A stretch of 37,360 nt of DNA from the NCBI GenBank assembly GCA_947629455.1, contig CANRDT010000021.1:1-37360 (forward strand), in the 5' to 3' direction. Below the pieces are notes generated by a model. That model worked only from the letters and a program-made list of their open reading frames with translations. It was not told the origin of the DNA and did no database searches. The position numbers were made by a program, and so were the translations under genes. Shown piece after piece: positions 14,360-24,587 of the stretch (position 1 is its first letter; every line of letters begins with the position of its first letter). Source of the stretch: an uncultured Ruminococcus sp. (GTDB lineage Bacteria; Bacillota; Clostridia; Oscillospirales; Ruminococcaceae).

Positions 14360-15562
14360 ATGAACAGCGAGTTTTTTGAGGCGCTGAGCCTTCTGCAAAA
14401 AGAGAACAATATCGATCCGCAGGCGCTTGTTGAAACGGTCAGATCGGGAATGCTCAAGGCGATCAAAAAGGATTATCCGTACTGCGAAAATATCGTGGTG
14501 GATATTGTACCGGAGAGCGGCAGATTTGAGATGAAGATACTTAAAGAGATCGTGGAGGGCGAACCGGAAGACCCCGATAACCAGATAAGCCTTGACGAGG
14601 CAAGGACGCTCGATGAGAACGCATACGTCGGCGGCACGGCGGAGATACTGCTCGATCCCAGAAGATTCGGACGAGTTGCGGCTCAGAATGCAAAGCAGTC
14701 TATCAAGCACGAGATAAAGGACATCGAGAGGGAACGCCTGCTGGAACAGTATAAGGACAAGGTCTACGAATGTGTTTCGGCAACGGTACAGAAAGTCGAG
14801 CCTGCCACCCTTAACGCAAGCATAACTATCGACGGCAGCGAGGCGTATCTGGTGCGCAACGAACAGATACCCGGTGAAGTGCTGACGCCGGGCGATATTA
14901 TAAAGGTATATGTGGTCGGCATTGCCAATCCCGAGAAAAAACCGTCAATAAAGGTATCGAGAACGCACAGGGAGCTGGTAAAGCGGCTTTTTGAAAGGGA
15001 GATACCCGAGATAGCCGACGGAACGGTGGAGGTCAAGGCAATATCGAGAGTTGCGGGAGCGCGCAGCAAGATCGCGGTGGTGAGCCACGACCCCAATGTC
15101 GACGCGGTGGGAGCCTGCATAGGACCTGCCAAGTCGAGGATAACCTCGATCGTCCGCGAATTGAGGGGCGAAAAGATAGACGTTATCCCGTGGGAGGAGG
15201 ATACGGCGGCTTTCATAGCAAGATCGCTTGCTCCCGCCGAGGTGACGGAGGTGCGTATCAACGAAGCTTCGGAAGCCAAGGAATGCCGCGTGGTCGTTCC
15301 CGATAATCAGCTTTCGCTCGCAATAGGAAACCGCGGTCAGAACGCAAAGCTTGCCGCAGGACTTACCGGCTACAGGATAGATATAATCTCAAAGACCGAC
15401 GCCGCCATAAAGGACGCCGAGGAGCAGGAGGACGACGCGGAGGAAGATGTCATAGACGAGATCATGGAGGAAACCGAGGATACGGCGCAGGAGGATATTA
15501 TGCAGGAGCCTGCGGAGGATAACGCGGCAGACTCGGTCGAAGAGAACGCCGCCGGTGAATGA
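14360..15562 (+). CDS. nusA: Transcription termination/antitermination factor NusA
   Basis: RNA polymerase-associated factor controlling pausing, termination and antitermination. It has 400 residues from ATG 14360. An in-frame TTG at 14348 sits at a better distance from AAGGAAAGG and would add four residues. Domains: polymerase-binding N-terminus (1-125), S1 (about 130-200), and two KH domains (about 205-345) with the signature GACIGPAKSRITSIVRELRGEKIDVIPW and VVPDNQLSLAIGNRGQNAKLA. The last 50 residues are strongly acidic (EEQEDDAEEDVIDEIMEE onward); the E. coli-type C-terminal repeats are absent, as in Gram-positive NusA. Its stop overlaps the ylxR start (ATGA). Confidence 0.97.
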   Translation: MNSEFFEALSLLQKENNIDPQALVETVRSGMLKAIKKDYPYCENIVVDIVPESGRFEMKILKEIVEGEPEDPDNQISLDEARTLDENAYVGGTAEILLDPRRFGRVAAQNAKQSIKHEIKDIERERLLEQYKDKVYECVSATVQKVEPATLNASITIDGSEAYLVRNEQIPGEVLTPGDIIKVYVVGIANPEKKPSIKVSRTHRELVKRLFEREIPEIADGTVEVKAISRVAGARSKIAVVSHDPNVDAVGACIGPAKSRITSIVRELRGEKIDVIPWEEDTAAFIARSLAPAEVTEVRINEASEAKECRVVVPDNQLSLAIGNRGQNAKLAAGLTGYRIDIISKTDAAIKDAEEQEDDAEEDVIDEIMEETEDTAQEDIMQEPAEDNAADSVEENAAGE

Positions 15563-15849
15563 GTATGGCCAAGACTAAAAAGATCCCGATGAGAATGTGT
15601 GTCGGCTGCGGCGAGATGAGACCGAAGAGAGCGCTGGTGCGCGTTGTAAAGACGGCGGAGGGAAAAATATTTTTAGATACGACGGGACGGCAGTCGGGCA
15701 GGGGAGCGTACATCTGTCCGAACAAGGGCTGTCTTGACGCGGCGAGAAAGGCGAGGAGATTTGAAAAAAGCTTTTCTTGTCGGATAGAGGACGAGGTGTT
15801 CGCAGGTCTGGAAAAGGCGCTTGCGGATATTTCAGAAAAGGAAGAATAA
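15559..15849 (+). CDS. ylxR: YlxR family RNA-binding protein
   Basis: 96 residues. The small basic YlxR/DUF448 family shows here as RMCVGCGEMRPKRALVRVV and GRQSGRGAYICPNKGCLDAARKARRFEKSF, which include its conserved Cys pairs and GRGAY segment. It is conserved between nusA and infB in Firmicutes and is reported as an RNA- or nucleoid-associated regulator; the exact role is unsettled. The start overlaps the nusA stop by four bases; a second ATG at 15565 is equally possible. It overlaps the next gene by one base (TAATG), indicating translational coupling. Confidence 0.92.
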   Translation: MSMAKTKKIPMRMCVGCGEMRPKRALVRVVKTAEGKIFLDTTGRQSGRGAYICPNKGCLDAARKARRFEKSFSCRIEDEVFAGLEKALADISEKEE

Positions 15850-16184
15850 TGAAGAATAACAATGACAGATCCGGTCTGCTGACTATCTGCCGAAAGGCGG
15901 GCAGACTGAAAATGGGTATGGATATGGCGAAAGACGCCTGCCGCAGCGGCAGCGCGTGCGCCGTGTTCACGGCGAGCGACTTGTCGGAAAAAAGCCTGAA
16001 AGAAATGCGGTTCGTATGTTCGAGGTATCAGGTCGGTCTGTATGCGCTTGAAATGAGTATGGATCAGATACAGAAGAGCATGGGAAGACGCACGGGTATC
16101 ATCGCGGTGACCGACAAGGGGTTCGCAAAAGCCTGCGCGGAGGGACTCAGACAGATAGCTCCCGACGCTGACAGCGATAATTAA
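15849..16184 (+). CDS. ylxQ: Ribosomal L7Ae/L30e-like protein (YlxQ)
   Basis: 111 residues of the L7Ae/L30e/Gadd45 fold: [40 protein letters not shown] and the C-terminal [13 protein letters not shown]. Family members bind kink-turn RNAs; Bacillus YlxQ is not essential and its RNA target is not firmly known. The ATG overlaps the ylxR TAA, with GGAAGAA upstream. The position between ylxR and infB is strongly conserved in Firmicutes, supporting the name. An open frame extends upstream to 15777 within ylxR but has no start signal there. Confidence 0.9.
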   Translation: MKNNNDRSGLLTICRKAGRLKMGMDMAKDACRSGSACAVFTASDLSEKSLKEMRFVCSRYQVGLYALEMSMDQIQKSMGRRTGIIAVTDKGFAKACAEGLRQIAPDADSDN

Positions 16185-16200
16185 GGAGGACAATTTGCCT

Positions 16201-18765
16201 ATGAATAAGAAGTATAAGCTCAACGAGCTTGCAAAGGATCTGAAACTGAACAGCTCCGAAGTGGCGGAGTGCCTTGCAAAGCTTAACGGGGAAACCAAAA
16301 AGACCGTTTCCGCTCTCAGCGACAGCGAGGTCTCTTATGTGCTGGAATATTTTACGCTCAATAATCAGGTGGAGAACTTTAACGAGTACTTTGCCGCCAA
16401 CGTAAAGCCTGTAGAGCAAAAGCCTGCCGCAAAGGAAAAGGACGGCGGTAAAACGTCCGCAAAGGAAAACGCGGCGGCGGAGGAAAAGCCCGTATCCAAG
16501 AAGAAAGCCGACGGCGCAAAGGACACTGCCGCGCCGAAGCCTGCCGCAAAGAAAGAGCAGTCTGCCGATAACAATAATAACGGCGGCAAGTCGGAGGAAA
16601 AGGCGGATAAGCGCGCCGCGCAAAAGCAGGAAAAGCAGGAAAAACAGGACAGACCCGAGAGGAAGAAAGAGCAGCGTCCCGCACGCAGGAAGGAACACGG
16701 CGTAAAGACGCTCATCGGCGGAAAAGCGGATATTTCAGGCGAAAAGGGATATACGATCTCGTCGGCGGAAAGCTATTCTTCGGGAAAGGGCAGGACTGTC
16801 GATACCAGAGGAAATTACGTCGAGCTGGATAAATATAACGAAAAATATGATAATCTTGCAAATACCAAGCAGAACAGGAACGGCGACAACTTCACCAGAA
16901 AACAGAAACTGACGCAGAAGTCGCAGCAGTACAAAAAGCAGCAGCATTCTCACAAGAGGGAGAGCGATCAGGACAGACTCAACCGTATCGCGCTTGAAAA
17001 GGCGAGAAAGCAGCAGCTCAAGGTGCTTATACCTGATGAGATAGTCGTTTCGGAGCTGGCGAGCAGGCTGAAAGTCACTGCGACCGAGGTCATCAAAAAG
17101 CTGATGTCGCTGGGAGTAATGGCGTCTATCAATGAAGTGGTGGATTTTGACACCGCATCTCTCGTTGCGGAGGAACTGGGCGCAAGGGTGGAAAAAGAGG
17201 TCATCGTCACCATTGAAGAAAGGCTTATCACCGACGAGGAAGATCCTGAGGAGAGCCTCAAGGAAAGATGTCCCGTCGTTGTGGTAATGGGACACGTCGA
17301 CCACGGCAAGACCTCCATACTTGACAGGATAAGAAATTCCAACGTTGCAAACGGCGAAGCAGGCGGTATCACGCAGCACATAGGCGCATATCAGGTGTAC
17401 TATAACGACCGCAAGATCACTTTCCTCGATACGCCCGGTCACGAGGCGTTCACCTCGATGAGAGCGAGAGGTGCGGATATAACCGATATAGCGATACTTG
17501 TCGTCGCGGCTGACGACGGTATCATGCCGCAGACGGTGGAATCCATAAACCACGCCAAGGCGGCGGGAGTTTCCATAATCGTTGCGATAAATAAAATGGA
17601 TAAGGAAGGCGCAGACCCCGAGAGGGTAAAGCAGGAGCTTACCGAACACGATCTGGTAGTCGAGGAATGGGGCGGCGACGTCATAGCAGTGCCCGTTTCG
17701 GCAAAGACTGGTATGGGTATCGACGATCTGCTTGAAAGTATTCTGCTCGTGGCGGACGTCAAGGAGCTGAAAGCCAATCCCGACAAGGCGGCAAAGGGTA
17801 CGGTCATCGAGGCAAGACTCGATAAGGGCAAAGGTCCGATCGCCACTCTTCTGGTGCAGGGAGGTACTCTGCATACGGGAGATGTTATCATTGCAGGAAC
17901 GTCGGTGGGCAGAGTAAGGACCATGACGAACGAAAAGGGCAACAGGCTTGAAAAGGCAGGCCCTTCCACCCCTGTTGAGATAACGGGACTTGCGGAAGTT
18001 CCGAGCGCGGGCGACGTGTTCAACGCCGTTGCCGATGAAAAGCTGGCAAGAGAGCTTGTCGAGCAGAGAAAACATCAGGCGAAAGAGGAACAGTTCAGAC
18101 AGTATCAGAAAGTCACGCTCGACAATCTGTTCAGCCAGATCTCCGAGGGCGAGATGAAAGAGCTGCCGATCATTGTAAAGGCAGACGTACAGGGCTCTGT
18201 GGAGGCGGTAAAGCAGTCGCTTGAAAAGCTTTCCAACGAAGAGGTAAGAGTAAAGGTGATACACGGCGCGGTCGGAGCGGTATCCGAAAGCGACGTTATG
18301 CTTGCAAACGCCTCCAACGCGATAATAGTTGGCTTCAACGTAAGACCCGATCCCGTAGCCAAGGAGAGCGCGGAGCGTGACGGCGTGGACATCAGACTTT
18401 ACAGGATAATATACGACGCGATCGAGGAGATCACGACCGCTATGAAAGGTATGCTGGCGCCCAAGTACCGCGAAGTCGAGACCGCAAGAGTGGAAGTACG
18501 TCAGGTATACAAGATCTCGAACGTGGGCAACGTTGCCGGTTCGTATGTTCTCAGCGGCAAGGTGGGCAGGAACGATCAGATAAGAGTAGTCCGCGACGGC
18601 ATTGTCATCGCGGAGGATAAGATGTCCTCGCTCAAACGTTTCAAGGACGACGTGAAAGAAGTCGCCGAGGGATATGAGTGCGGCATTACGCTGGAAAAAT
18701 TCACCGATATAAAAGAGGGGGATATCTTCGAGGCGTTCTATATGGAGGAATATACCGAAGAATAA
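16201..18765 (+). CDS. infB: Translation initiation factor IF-2
   Basis: GTPase that places fMet-tRNA on the 30S subunit and promotes subunit joining. It has 854 residues from ATG 16201; an in-frame TTG at 16195 lies closer to AGGAGG (16184-16189) and may be the real start. Layout: IF2_N-type helical domain (1-55), a long Lys/Ala/Glu-rich low-complexity linker (about 65-185), a second IF2_N-like domain (about 275-325), and the G domain from about 355 with [17 protein letters not shown] and NKMDKE. Domains II-IV follow, including [19 protein letters not shown] and the fMet-tRNA-binding C-terminus. It is followed by rbfA after 26 bases. Confidence 0.98.
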   Translation: MNKKYKLNELAKDLKLNSSEVAECLAKLNGETKKTVSALSDSEVSYVLEYFTLNNQVENFNEYFAANVKPVEQKPAAKEKDGGKTSAKENAAAEEKPVSKKKADGAKDTAAPKPAAKKEQSADNNNNGGKSEEKADKRAAQKQEKQEKQDRPERKKEQRPARRKEHGVKTLIGGKADISGEKGYTISSAESYSSGKGRTVDTRGNYVELDKYNEKYDNLANTKQNRNGDNFTRKQKLTQKSQQYKKQQHSHKRESDQDRLNRIALEKARKQQLKVLIPDEIVVSELASRLKVTATEVIKKLMSLGVMASINEVVDFDTASLVAEELGARVEKEVIVTIEERLITDEEDPEESLKERCPVVVVMGHVDHGKTSILDRIRNSNVANGEAGGITQHIGAYQVYYNDRKITFLDTPGHEAFTSMRARGADITDIAILVVAADDGIMPQTVESINHAKAAGVSIIVAINKMDKEGADPERVKQELTEHDLVVEEWGGDVIAVPVSAKTGMGIDDLLESILLVADVKELKANPDKAAKGTVIEARLDKGKGPIATLLVQGGTLHTGDVIIAGTSVGRVRTMTNEKGNRLEKAGPSTPVEITGLAEVPSAGDVFNAVADEKLARELVEQRKHQAKEEQFRQYQKVTLDNLFSQISEGEMKELPIIVKADVQGSVEAVKQSLEKLSNEEVRVKVIHGAVGAVSESDVMLANASNAIIVGFNVRPDPVAKESAERDGVDIRLYRIIYDAIEEITTAMKGMLAPKYREVETARVEVRQVYKISNVGNVAGSYVLSGKVGRNDQIRVVRDGIVIAEDKMSSLKRFKDDVKEVAEGYECGITLEKFTDIKEGDIFEAFYMEEYTEE

Positions 18766-18791
18766 AGAAAATATGAAAGGGGATAAGACAA

Positions 18792-19196
18792 ATGGCAGGC
18801 TATAAGGCGTCAAGAATGTCGGAGGATATACGCAGGATAATCTCCGCCAAGATGAGGGAACTCAAAGACCCGAGAATAGGCGGCGGAGAAATGCTTACGG
18901 TGGTAAGGTGCGAGGTATCGGGCGACGGTTCTTACTGTAGGGTGTATATTTCCAGTCTTGAGGGACTGGACAAAGCGGAGCAGGCGGTCAGGGGACTTGA
19001 AAGCGCGTCAGGACTGCTTAAAAGGGAGATCTCAAACGTTCTGGGACTTCGCAAAAGTCCGGAGCTGAAATTTGAGGCGGACGATTCGGCGGAGTATTCG
19101 GCAAGGATATTCTCAAAACTCCGCAGCGTTCTTCCCGACACAAGCCGGACAGACGGTGAGGACGCAGACGGCGGCGGAGAGCCTGCCGACCGTTAG
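18792..19196 (+). CDS. rbfA: Ribosome-binding factor A
   Basis: Single KH-like domain protein that binds 30S precursors and helps 16S rRNA 5'-end maturation and cold adaptation. It has 134 residues, with the typical start YKASRMSEDIRRIISAKMRELKDPRIGGGEMLTVVRCEVSGD, the LLKREISNVLGLRKSPELKFEADDS segment and a disordered acidic tail (DGEDADGGGEPADR). AAAGGGGAT precedes the ATG. It is separated from nrnA by 19 bases within the same operon. Confidence 0.96.
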   Translation: MAGYKASRMSEDIRRIISAKMRELKDPRIGGGEMLTVVRCEVSGDGSYCRVYISSLEGLDKAEQAVRGLESASGLLKREISNVLGLRKSPELKFEADDSAEYSARIFSKLRSVLPDTSRTDGEDADGGGEPADR

Positions 19197-19215
19197 ACGA
19201 CAAGGGGGATCGGAT

Positions 19216-20166
19216 ATGGAGCTTGAGCAGTTAAACAGGTATCTTGAAGAGCACGACAATTATCTCATACTTACTCACAAAAGTCCCGACGGGGATACTC
19301 TCGGAGCGGGCTTTGGTCTGTGCGGTTTTTTAAGGAGCATGGGCAAGAATGCAAATGTGCTCAACAGCGATAATTTTCCGGTGAGGTATAATTTTCTGTA
19401 CGACGGCTACTACGTTCAGGAATTTGAACCCGAATGTATCGTGGCGGTGGATATTGCCGATACCCAACTGCTGGGATGTCATCTTGCGAAATATGCCGCC
19501 GACGGCTGTATCGACCTGTGTATAGATCATCATATATCGAACACGGGATATGCAAAGCACAACTGTGTGGACGCGGACGCGTCTGCCGCTTGTCTGGTGC
19601 TGTATAAGCTGTTTAAGCTTTCCGGCAGGGAGATCAGCGATCAGGTGGCAAAGTGCCTCTATACGGGCATAGCTACCGATACGGGCTGTTTCAAATACGA
19701 AAACACCACGCCCGATGCGCACATCGCGGCTGCCGGACTTATGAAGTACAATATCTCATATGCGGCGATCAACCGCAGAATGTTCGACGTAAAGAGCAAG
19801 GGCAGGACTGCCGCCGAGATAATGGTCATACAGCAAATGGAATACTTCTTTGATGACAAGTGCGCGGTGATAACCCTGACTACCGAAACTATCAATTCCT
19901 GCGGAGTAGAACCTGCGGAATTTGAGGGACTGGCGTCCATACCGCTTATGACGGAGGGCGTACAGATAGGTATCACCATAAAACAGCGGCACGAGAACGT
20001 CTATAAGCTTTCGGTAAGGACGACCGAGGAGCTTGACGCGTCACACTTCTGCCAGAGATTCGGCGGCGGCGGACATATACGCGCGGCAGGCTGCGAGATA
20101 ACGGGTACTCTTGAAGAGGTAAAGGCGCAAGTCCTCCAAGCGGTAAAGGAGCAGCTCGGTTACTGA
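19216..20166 (+). CDS. nrnA: DHH/DHHA1 phosphoesterase, NrnA-like (oligoribonuclease/pAp phosphatase)
   Basis: 316 residues. The DHH domain has THKSPDGDTLG (H21, D25, D27), VDIAD (D79), the name-giving DHH (104-106) and GIATDTG. The C-terminal DHHA1 domain has RFGGGGHIRAAGC. Bacillus NrnA degrades short RNA oligomers and dephosphorylates 3'-phosphoadenosine 5'-phosphate; some relatives cleave linear dinucleotides from c-di-AMP or c-di-GMP turnover. Its place between rbfA and truB is usual in Firmicutes. GGGGGATC precedes the ATG at 19216; an upstream open frame to 19072 overlaps rbfA in another frame and is not used. The truB start follows after one base. Confidence 0.93.
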   Translation: MELEQLNRYLEEHDNYLILTHKSPDGDTLGAGFGLCGFLRSMGKNANVLNSDNFPVRYNFLYDGYYVQEFEPECIVAVDIADTQLLGCHLAKYAADGCIDLCIDHHISNTGYAKHNCVDADASAACLVLYKLFKLSGREISDQVAKCLYTGIATDTGCFKYENTTPDAHIAAAGLMKYNISYAAINRRMFDVKSKGRTAAEIMVIQQMEYFFDDKCAVITLTTETINSCGVEPAEFEGLASIPLMTEGVQIGITIKQRHENVYKLSVRTTEELDASHFCQRFGGGGHIRAAGCEITGTLEEVKAQVLQAVKEQLGY

Positions 20167-20167
20167 T

Positions 20168-21094
20168 ATGGAAAATAACGGAAAACCGCTTTGCGCAGTC
20201 ATAGGAGTATACAAGCCGAAAGGCTGGACTTCATTTGATGTTGTGGCAAAGCTGCGCGGAATACTTAAAGAACGGCGGATAGGCCACAGCGGAACGCTCG
20301 ATCCTATGGCGACGGGCGTTCTTGCGGTGTTCGTGGGCAAGGCTACAAGGGCGATAGATCTGCTGCCCGATAACAATAAAAGCTACCTTGCAGGCTTTAA
20401 AATGGGCGTTTCCACCGATACTCAGGATATAACGGGAAAGGCGCTGAAAAGCTGCGGTAAGCTGCCCTCTTTGGAAGAACTCAGAGAGGTATCGATCGGT
20501 TTTGTCGGCGATATAATGCAGCTGCCGCCTATGTATTCGGCTGTCAAGGTGGACGGAGAAAAGCTGTATCGGCTGGCAAGACAGGGCAAGACTGTAGAGC
20601 GCACGCCAAAGCCGCGCCGCGTCGAAAAGCTGAGCATACAAGAGTACGACGGCGCAACGGGCGAGGGCGTTTTGTATGCCGAGGTCGGCAAGGGTACTTA
20701 CATACGGACGCTGATAAACGATATAGGCGAAAAGCTCGGCTGCGGCGGCTGTATGACGAGCCTTGAAAGACTTTCTGCGGCAGGCTTTGCAAAGGAGCAG
20801 TGCTATACTTTGGAGCAGATACGGCAGTATGCAGATGAAAATAAGCTTTCGCAGATAATGATACCCTTAAGCCGCGTGCTTGCGGAGTTTTATGACGGGC
20901 TCACCCTCGGCGAAAGGGCGGCGGCTATGTATAAAAACGGCGTAAAGCTGCGCGGTGAGCAGGCAGGCATAAAAAACGGATCTCTTGCGGACGGCGCCGC
21001 TTTCACGGTATTTGACAGCGGCGGCGGTCTTTTGGGTGTCGCCCGTTATGACAATGAAAATGACGAGCTTAAAAGCGTGAAAAATTTTTACTGA
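20168..21094 (+). CDS. truB: tRNA pseudouridine-55 synthase
   Basis: Makes pseudouridine at position 55 in the T-loop of tRNAs. It has 308 residues: GVYKPKGWTSFDVVAKLR, the catalytic GTLDPMATGVL (D45), YLAGFKMGVSTDTQDITG, QLPPMYSAVKVDGEKLYRLAR and GTYIRTLINDIGEKLG. A C-terminal PUA-like region is present. Its ATG comes one base after the nrnA stop, so translation is probably coupled. ribF follows after 19 bases, a common pairing. Confidence 0.97.
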   Translation: MENNGKPLCAVIGVYKPKGWTSFDVVAKLRGILKERRIGHSGTLDPMATGVLAVFVGKATRAIDLLPDNNKSYLAGFKMGVSTDTQDITGKALKSCGKLPSLEELREVSIGFVGDIMQLPPMYSAVKVDGEKLYRLARQGKTVERTPKPRRVEKLSIQEYDGATGEGVLYAEVGKGTYIRTLINDIGEKLGCGGCMTSLERLSAAGFAKEQCYTLEQIRQYADENKLSQIMIPLSRVLAEFYDGLTLGERAAAMYKNGVKLRGEQAGIKNGSLADGAAFTVFDSGGGLLGVARYDNENDELKSVKNFY

Positions 21095-21113
21095 CGGCGG
21101 AAGTGATCTTGAA

Positions 21114-22052
21114 TTGATAAATGTAACGGACGGTTATGTCCGCAAATGCGGCGCTGTCTGCGCTCTGGGACTTTTTGACGGAGTACACAGAGGACATCAG
21201 ATGATAATACGCACGGCGGTGGAGCAGGCAAAGAAAAGCGGCTGCGCGTCGGCGGTGTTCTGTTTCAGGACGGATACCGTTTCTTCAAAGGGACACGACG
21301 GCAGACTTGAAATGCTTATGACCGACAGGGAAAAGAACAGCCACATCGCAGGGCTGGGAGTCGATCTGCTTTATTCTCCCGATTTTGAAAAGCTCAGATC
21401 AATGCCGCCCGAAATTTTCGTGCGCGACGTGCTGGCAGATTATCTCGGCTGCAAAAGCGCGGTATGCGGAACGGATTTCACCTTCGGCAGGGGAGCGTCG
21501 GGCAAGGCGGACGATCTTGTGCGTCTGGGGAAAAAATACGGAATGGAAGTCAGCGTGATGAGCCAGCTCACCTACGAGGGAGGAGTTATAAGCTCGACGG
21601 AGATACGCAGACTTATCCGCAGCGGAGAGATAGAAAAGGCAAATGAAATGCTGGGGTACCGCTACGGCTATACGCTTAAGGTGGAGCATGGCTTTGAAAA
21701 GGGCAGGACGTGGAATTTTCCCACGATAAATCAGAAGATACCGAGAGGACTGGTGCTGCCGAGATTCGGCGTGTACTGTTCCCAAGTTGAGATAGACGGC
21801 AGACTCTTCGCGGGAGTGACGAATATCGGTATAAAGCCGACTATCCATATAAAGACCGCCCCTCTGGCGGAAACGTACATTCTCGATTACGACGGCGATC
21901 TGTACGGCAGGGAGCTTGCGCTTACTCTGCATAAGTTCGTCCGCCCCGAAAGGACTTTTGAGAACGTGACCGCGCTCAGGGAGGAGATCGCAAGGAATAC
22001 GGAATATACAAGGGAGTATTTTCAGACAAACAGCGGAAAGGAATGTTTTTAA
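21114..22052 (+). CDS. ribF: Bifunctional riboflavin kinase/FMN adenylyltransferase
   Basis: Converts riboflavin to FMN and FMN to FAD. It has 312 residues. The N-terminal nucleotidyltransferase has [15 protein letters not shown] (HxGH-like, about 19-33), [13 protein letters not shown] and the [23 protein letters not shown] segment. The C-terminal kinase domain has [35 protein letters not shown] and the closing EYTREYF. The only plausible start is TTG at 21114, after GGAAGTGA; no in-frame ATG or GTG exists nearby. Its stop overlaps the gltX start (TAATG). Confidence 0.95.
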   Translation: MINVTDGYVRKCGAVCALGLFDGVHRGHQMIIRTAVEQAKKSGCASAVFCFRTDTVSSKGHDGRLEMLMTDREKNSHIAGLGVDLLYSPDFEKLRSMPPEIFVRDVLADYLGCKSAVCGTDFTFGRGASGKADDLVRLGKKYGMEVSVMSQLTYEGGVISSTEIRRLIRSGEIEKANEMLGYRYGYTLKVEHGFEKGRTWNFPTINQKIPRGLVLPRFGVYCSQVEIDGRLFAGVTNIGIKPTIHIKTAPLAETYILDYDGDLYGRELALTLHKFVRPERTFENVTALREEIARNTEYTREYFQTNSGKECF

Positions 22053-23506
22053 TGAAAAAGGTAAGAACGAGATTTGCGCCGTCGCCTACGGGATATATGC
22101 ATATAGGAAATCTGAGAACGGCTCTGTTCACATATCTTATCGCAAAGAAAAACGGAGGAGATTTTATTCTCAGGATAGAGGACACGGACAGAGAACGCTA
22201 TGTCGAGGGCGCGGTGGACGTTATCTACGATACGCTCAGGGAATGCGGACTTCAGTGGGACGAGGGTCCGGATATAGGCGGACCGGTCGGACCGTATGTC
22301 CAGTCTGAGAGAATGGAGCTTTTCAAGCCTTATGCCGAACAGCTTGTCGAAAAGGGAGAGGCTTACTACTGTTTCTGCGACAAGGAAAGACTGGAGGAGG
22401 TCAAGGCGATACAGGAGGCGAGTGGTATTATGCCTATGTACGACCGCCACTGCCGCGATCTCTCAAAAGAAGAGGTCCGGGCAAAGCTTGATGCAGGCGT
22501 GCCGTATGTTATACGCCAGAAAGTCCCTCTTGACGGAGAAGTCACTTTCCACGACGAGCTTTACGGAGATATAACCGTTCCATGCTCCACTCTGGACGAT
22601 CAGATACTCATAAAGACCGACGGTATGCCGACCTACAATTTTGCAAATGTAGTGGACGATCATCTTATGGGGATAACTCACGTCGTCAGGGGCAACGAGT
22701 ACCTTGCTTCCGCGCCCAAGTATGAGCTGCTCTATCGGGCGTTCGGGTGGGAAGTGCCGCAGTATATCCACGTTGAGCATATTATGAAGGACAAGCAGCA
22801 CAAGCTTGCCAAGCGCGACGGCGACGCGTCCTTTCAGGATCTTATGGCGAAAGGGTATCTCAAAGAGGCGGTGCTCAACTATATCGCGCTGCTCGGCTGG
22901 GCTCCCAAGGGCGAGGAGGAAATTTTCAGCCTTGAGGAACTTATAGATGAATTTGACGTAGGCGGACTTTCAAAATCGCCTGCCGTGTTCGATCCGCTTA
23001 AACTTCGCGCGATAAACGCAAAGTATATCAAAAAGCTTGCGCCTGAGGAGTTTCTCGGATATGCCGAGCCGTACATCAGGCAGAGCGTAAAGCGGCAGGA
23101 CGTCGATATTTCAAAGATCGCCGCGCTTTTGCAGGACAGGACGGAGATATTTACGGATATTCCGGAAACTGTGGACTTTATAGATTCGCTGCCCGAATAC
23201 GAGCCGTCTCTTTACTGTCACAAGAAGATGAAGACCAACGAGGAGAACTCGCTTGAAACGCTCAAAGCCGTCCTGCCCGTGCTTGAAAGCATACCGCAGG
23301 AGAGCTGGAATGAAGAAACGCTGCACGAAAAGCTGTTTGAACTTATCGCTCAGATGGGCGTCAAGAACGGCATCGTGCTGTGGCCGCTGAGAGTGGCAGT
23401 CTCGGGAAAGGCGTTCACGCCCGGCGGCGGCATAGAGATATGCGCCATTATCGGCAGGGAGGATTCCCTCGAAAGGGTAAAAAAGGGTATCGGAAAGCTT
23501 TCGTGA
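22052..23506 (+). CDS. gltX: Glutamyl-tRNA synthetase
   Basis: Class I synthetase that charges tRNA-Glu and, in bacteria lacking GlnRS, also tRNA-Gln. It has 484 residues: [20 protein letters not shown] holds the HIGH motif (HIGN), [13 protein letters not shown] holds the KMSKS-equivalent, and [33 protein letters not shown] is typical. The C-terminal anticodon-binding region ends in [23 protein letters not shown]. The ATG at 22052 overlaps the ribF stop. An ATG at 22043 in frame sits directly on GGAAAGGA, so it is too close to that site. Linkage directly behind ribF is less usual than the preceding block. Confidence 0.97.
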   Translation: MKKVRTRFAPSPTGYMHIGNLRTALFTYLIAKKNGGDFILRIEDTDRERYVEGAVDVIYDTLRECGLQWDEGPDIGGPVGPYVQSERMELFKPYAEQLVEKGEAYYCFCDKERLEEVKAIQEASGIMPMYDRHCRDLSKEEVRAKLDAGVPYVIRQKVPLDGEVTFHDELYGDITVPCSTLDDQILIKTDGMPTYNFANVVDDHLMGITHVVRGNEYLASAPKYELLYRAFGWEVPQYIHVEHIMKDKQHKLAKRDGDASFQDLMAKGYLKEAVLNYIALLGWAPKGEEEIFSLEELIDEFDVGGLSKSPAVFDPLKLRAINAKYIKKLAPEEFLGYAEPYIRQSVKRQDVDISKIAALLQDRTEIFTDIPETVDFIDSLPEYEPSLYCHKKMKTNEENSLETLKAVLPVLESIPQESWNEETLHEKLFELIAQMGVKNGIVLWPLRVAVSGKAFTPGGGIEICAIIGREDSLERVKKGIGKLS

Positions 23507-23615
23507 TATTATCACTGTGCTGTCACAAAAATGTTGGATAATCATAAAGTGATTTTTCTTGATCCGATACCGAACTGCGAGGTATTGAGAATACACATAC
23601 AGGAGGAGTCCGCAA

Positions 23616-24587
23616 ATGATCGAAGTGCAGGATCTTTCAAAGCGATACGGCGATAAAAAAGCCGTGGACAATATTTCGTTCAGGGCAGAGGACGGCGAGA
23701 TACTGGGATTTCTCGGACCTAACGGCGCGGGAAAATCAACGACTATGAATATCCTTACGGGATATATCTCGTGTACCGAGGGCAAGGCTCTCATTGACGG
23801 GATAGATATTCTGGAGGACCCGATAAAGGCGAAATCCCACATCGGCTATCTTCCCGAACAGCCGCCGCTTTATCTCGATATGACGGTAAAGGAGTACCTG
23901 AATTTTATCTACGATCTTAAAAAGTGCAAGCTGCCGCGAAATTCTCATCTTAAAGATATATGCGGTCTTGTCAAGATAGAACACGTCTACGGCAGAATAA
24001 TCAAGAATCTTTCAAAGGGCTACAAGCAGAGGGTAGGTCTGGCGCAGGCTCTGGTGGGAAATCCCAACGTGCTTATACTGGACGAGCCGACGGTCGGTCT
24101 TGACCCGAATCAGATAATCGAGATACGCTCGCTGATAAAGAAACTGGGAAGAAACCACACCGTGATACTTTCCTCGCATATACTTACCGAGGTGCAGGCG
24201 GTCTGCGATAAGATAATCGTCATAAACGAGGGCAGGATAGTCGCCGACGACACAGAGGACAACCTCTCCAGACGGCTTTCAGCCGACCATAAACTGCTGG
24301 TGAGGATAGAAGGACCTTCCGACAAGGTGCAAAAAGAGATACTTTCGATAAAAGGCGCGATTTCCTGCGAACCGGGCGTAACTCACGGAGAGAATGTCCG
24401 CGAATACCGTGTAGAGGCGCAGGAGGGTGTGGATATACGCCGCGATATTTTCAGAAAAATGGCTGAAAAAGGCTGGTATATCCTTGAAATGAGATCGTCG
24501 GAGCTTTCGCTCGAGGACATATTTATCAAGCTCACTATGGGCGAAAATGTTCCTGCGCTTGACAGGACGGACGGAGGTGCAGAGTAA
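23616..24587 (+). CDS. ABC transporter ATP-binding protein (Gld/ABC-2 type)
   Basis: 323 residues. Walker A LGPNGAGKST (about 34-43), the Q-loop region GYLPEQPPLYLDMTVKEYL, signature LSKGYKQRVGLAQALVG and Walker B VLILDEPTVGLDPNQ, then the H-loop SSHILTEVQ. A C-terminal extension of about 90 residues is common in ABC-2 exporters' ATPases. It energises the membrane protein encoded next, whose start overlaps its stop by one base (TAATG). AGGAGGAG precedes the ATG. The 109-base gap after gltX has no strong promoter or terminator, so read-through from gltX is possible. Confidence 0.93.
   Translation: MIEVQDLSKRYGDKKAVDNISFRAEDGEILGFLGPNGAGKSTTMNILTGYISCTEGKALIDGIDILEDPIKAKSHIGYLPEQPPLYLDMTVKEYLNFIYDLKKCKLPRNSHLKDICGLVKIEHVYGRIIKNLSKGYKQRVGLAQALVGNPNVLILDEPTVGLDPNQIIEIRSLIKKLGRNHTVILSSHILTEVQAVCDKIIVINEGRIVADDTEDNLSRRLSADHKLLVRIEGPSDKVQKEILSIKGAISCEPGVTHGENVREYRVEAQEGVDIRRDIFRKMAEKGWYILEMRSSELSLEDIFIKLTMGENVPALDRTDGGAE

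Noticed and set aside
16735-18813. 692-residue open frame antisense to infB
   Set aside because: Shadow of the highly biased infB coding sequence; no recognisable domain or ribosome binding site.
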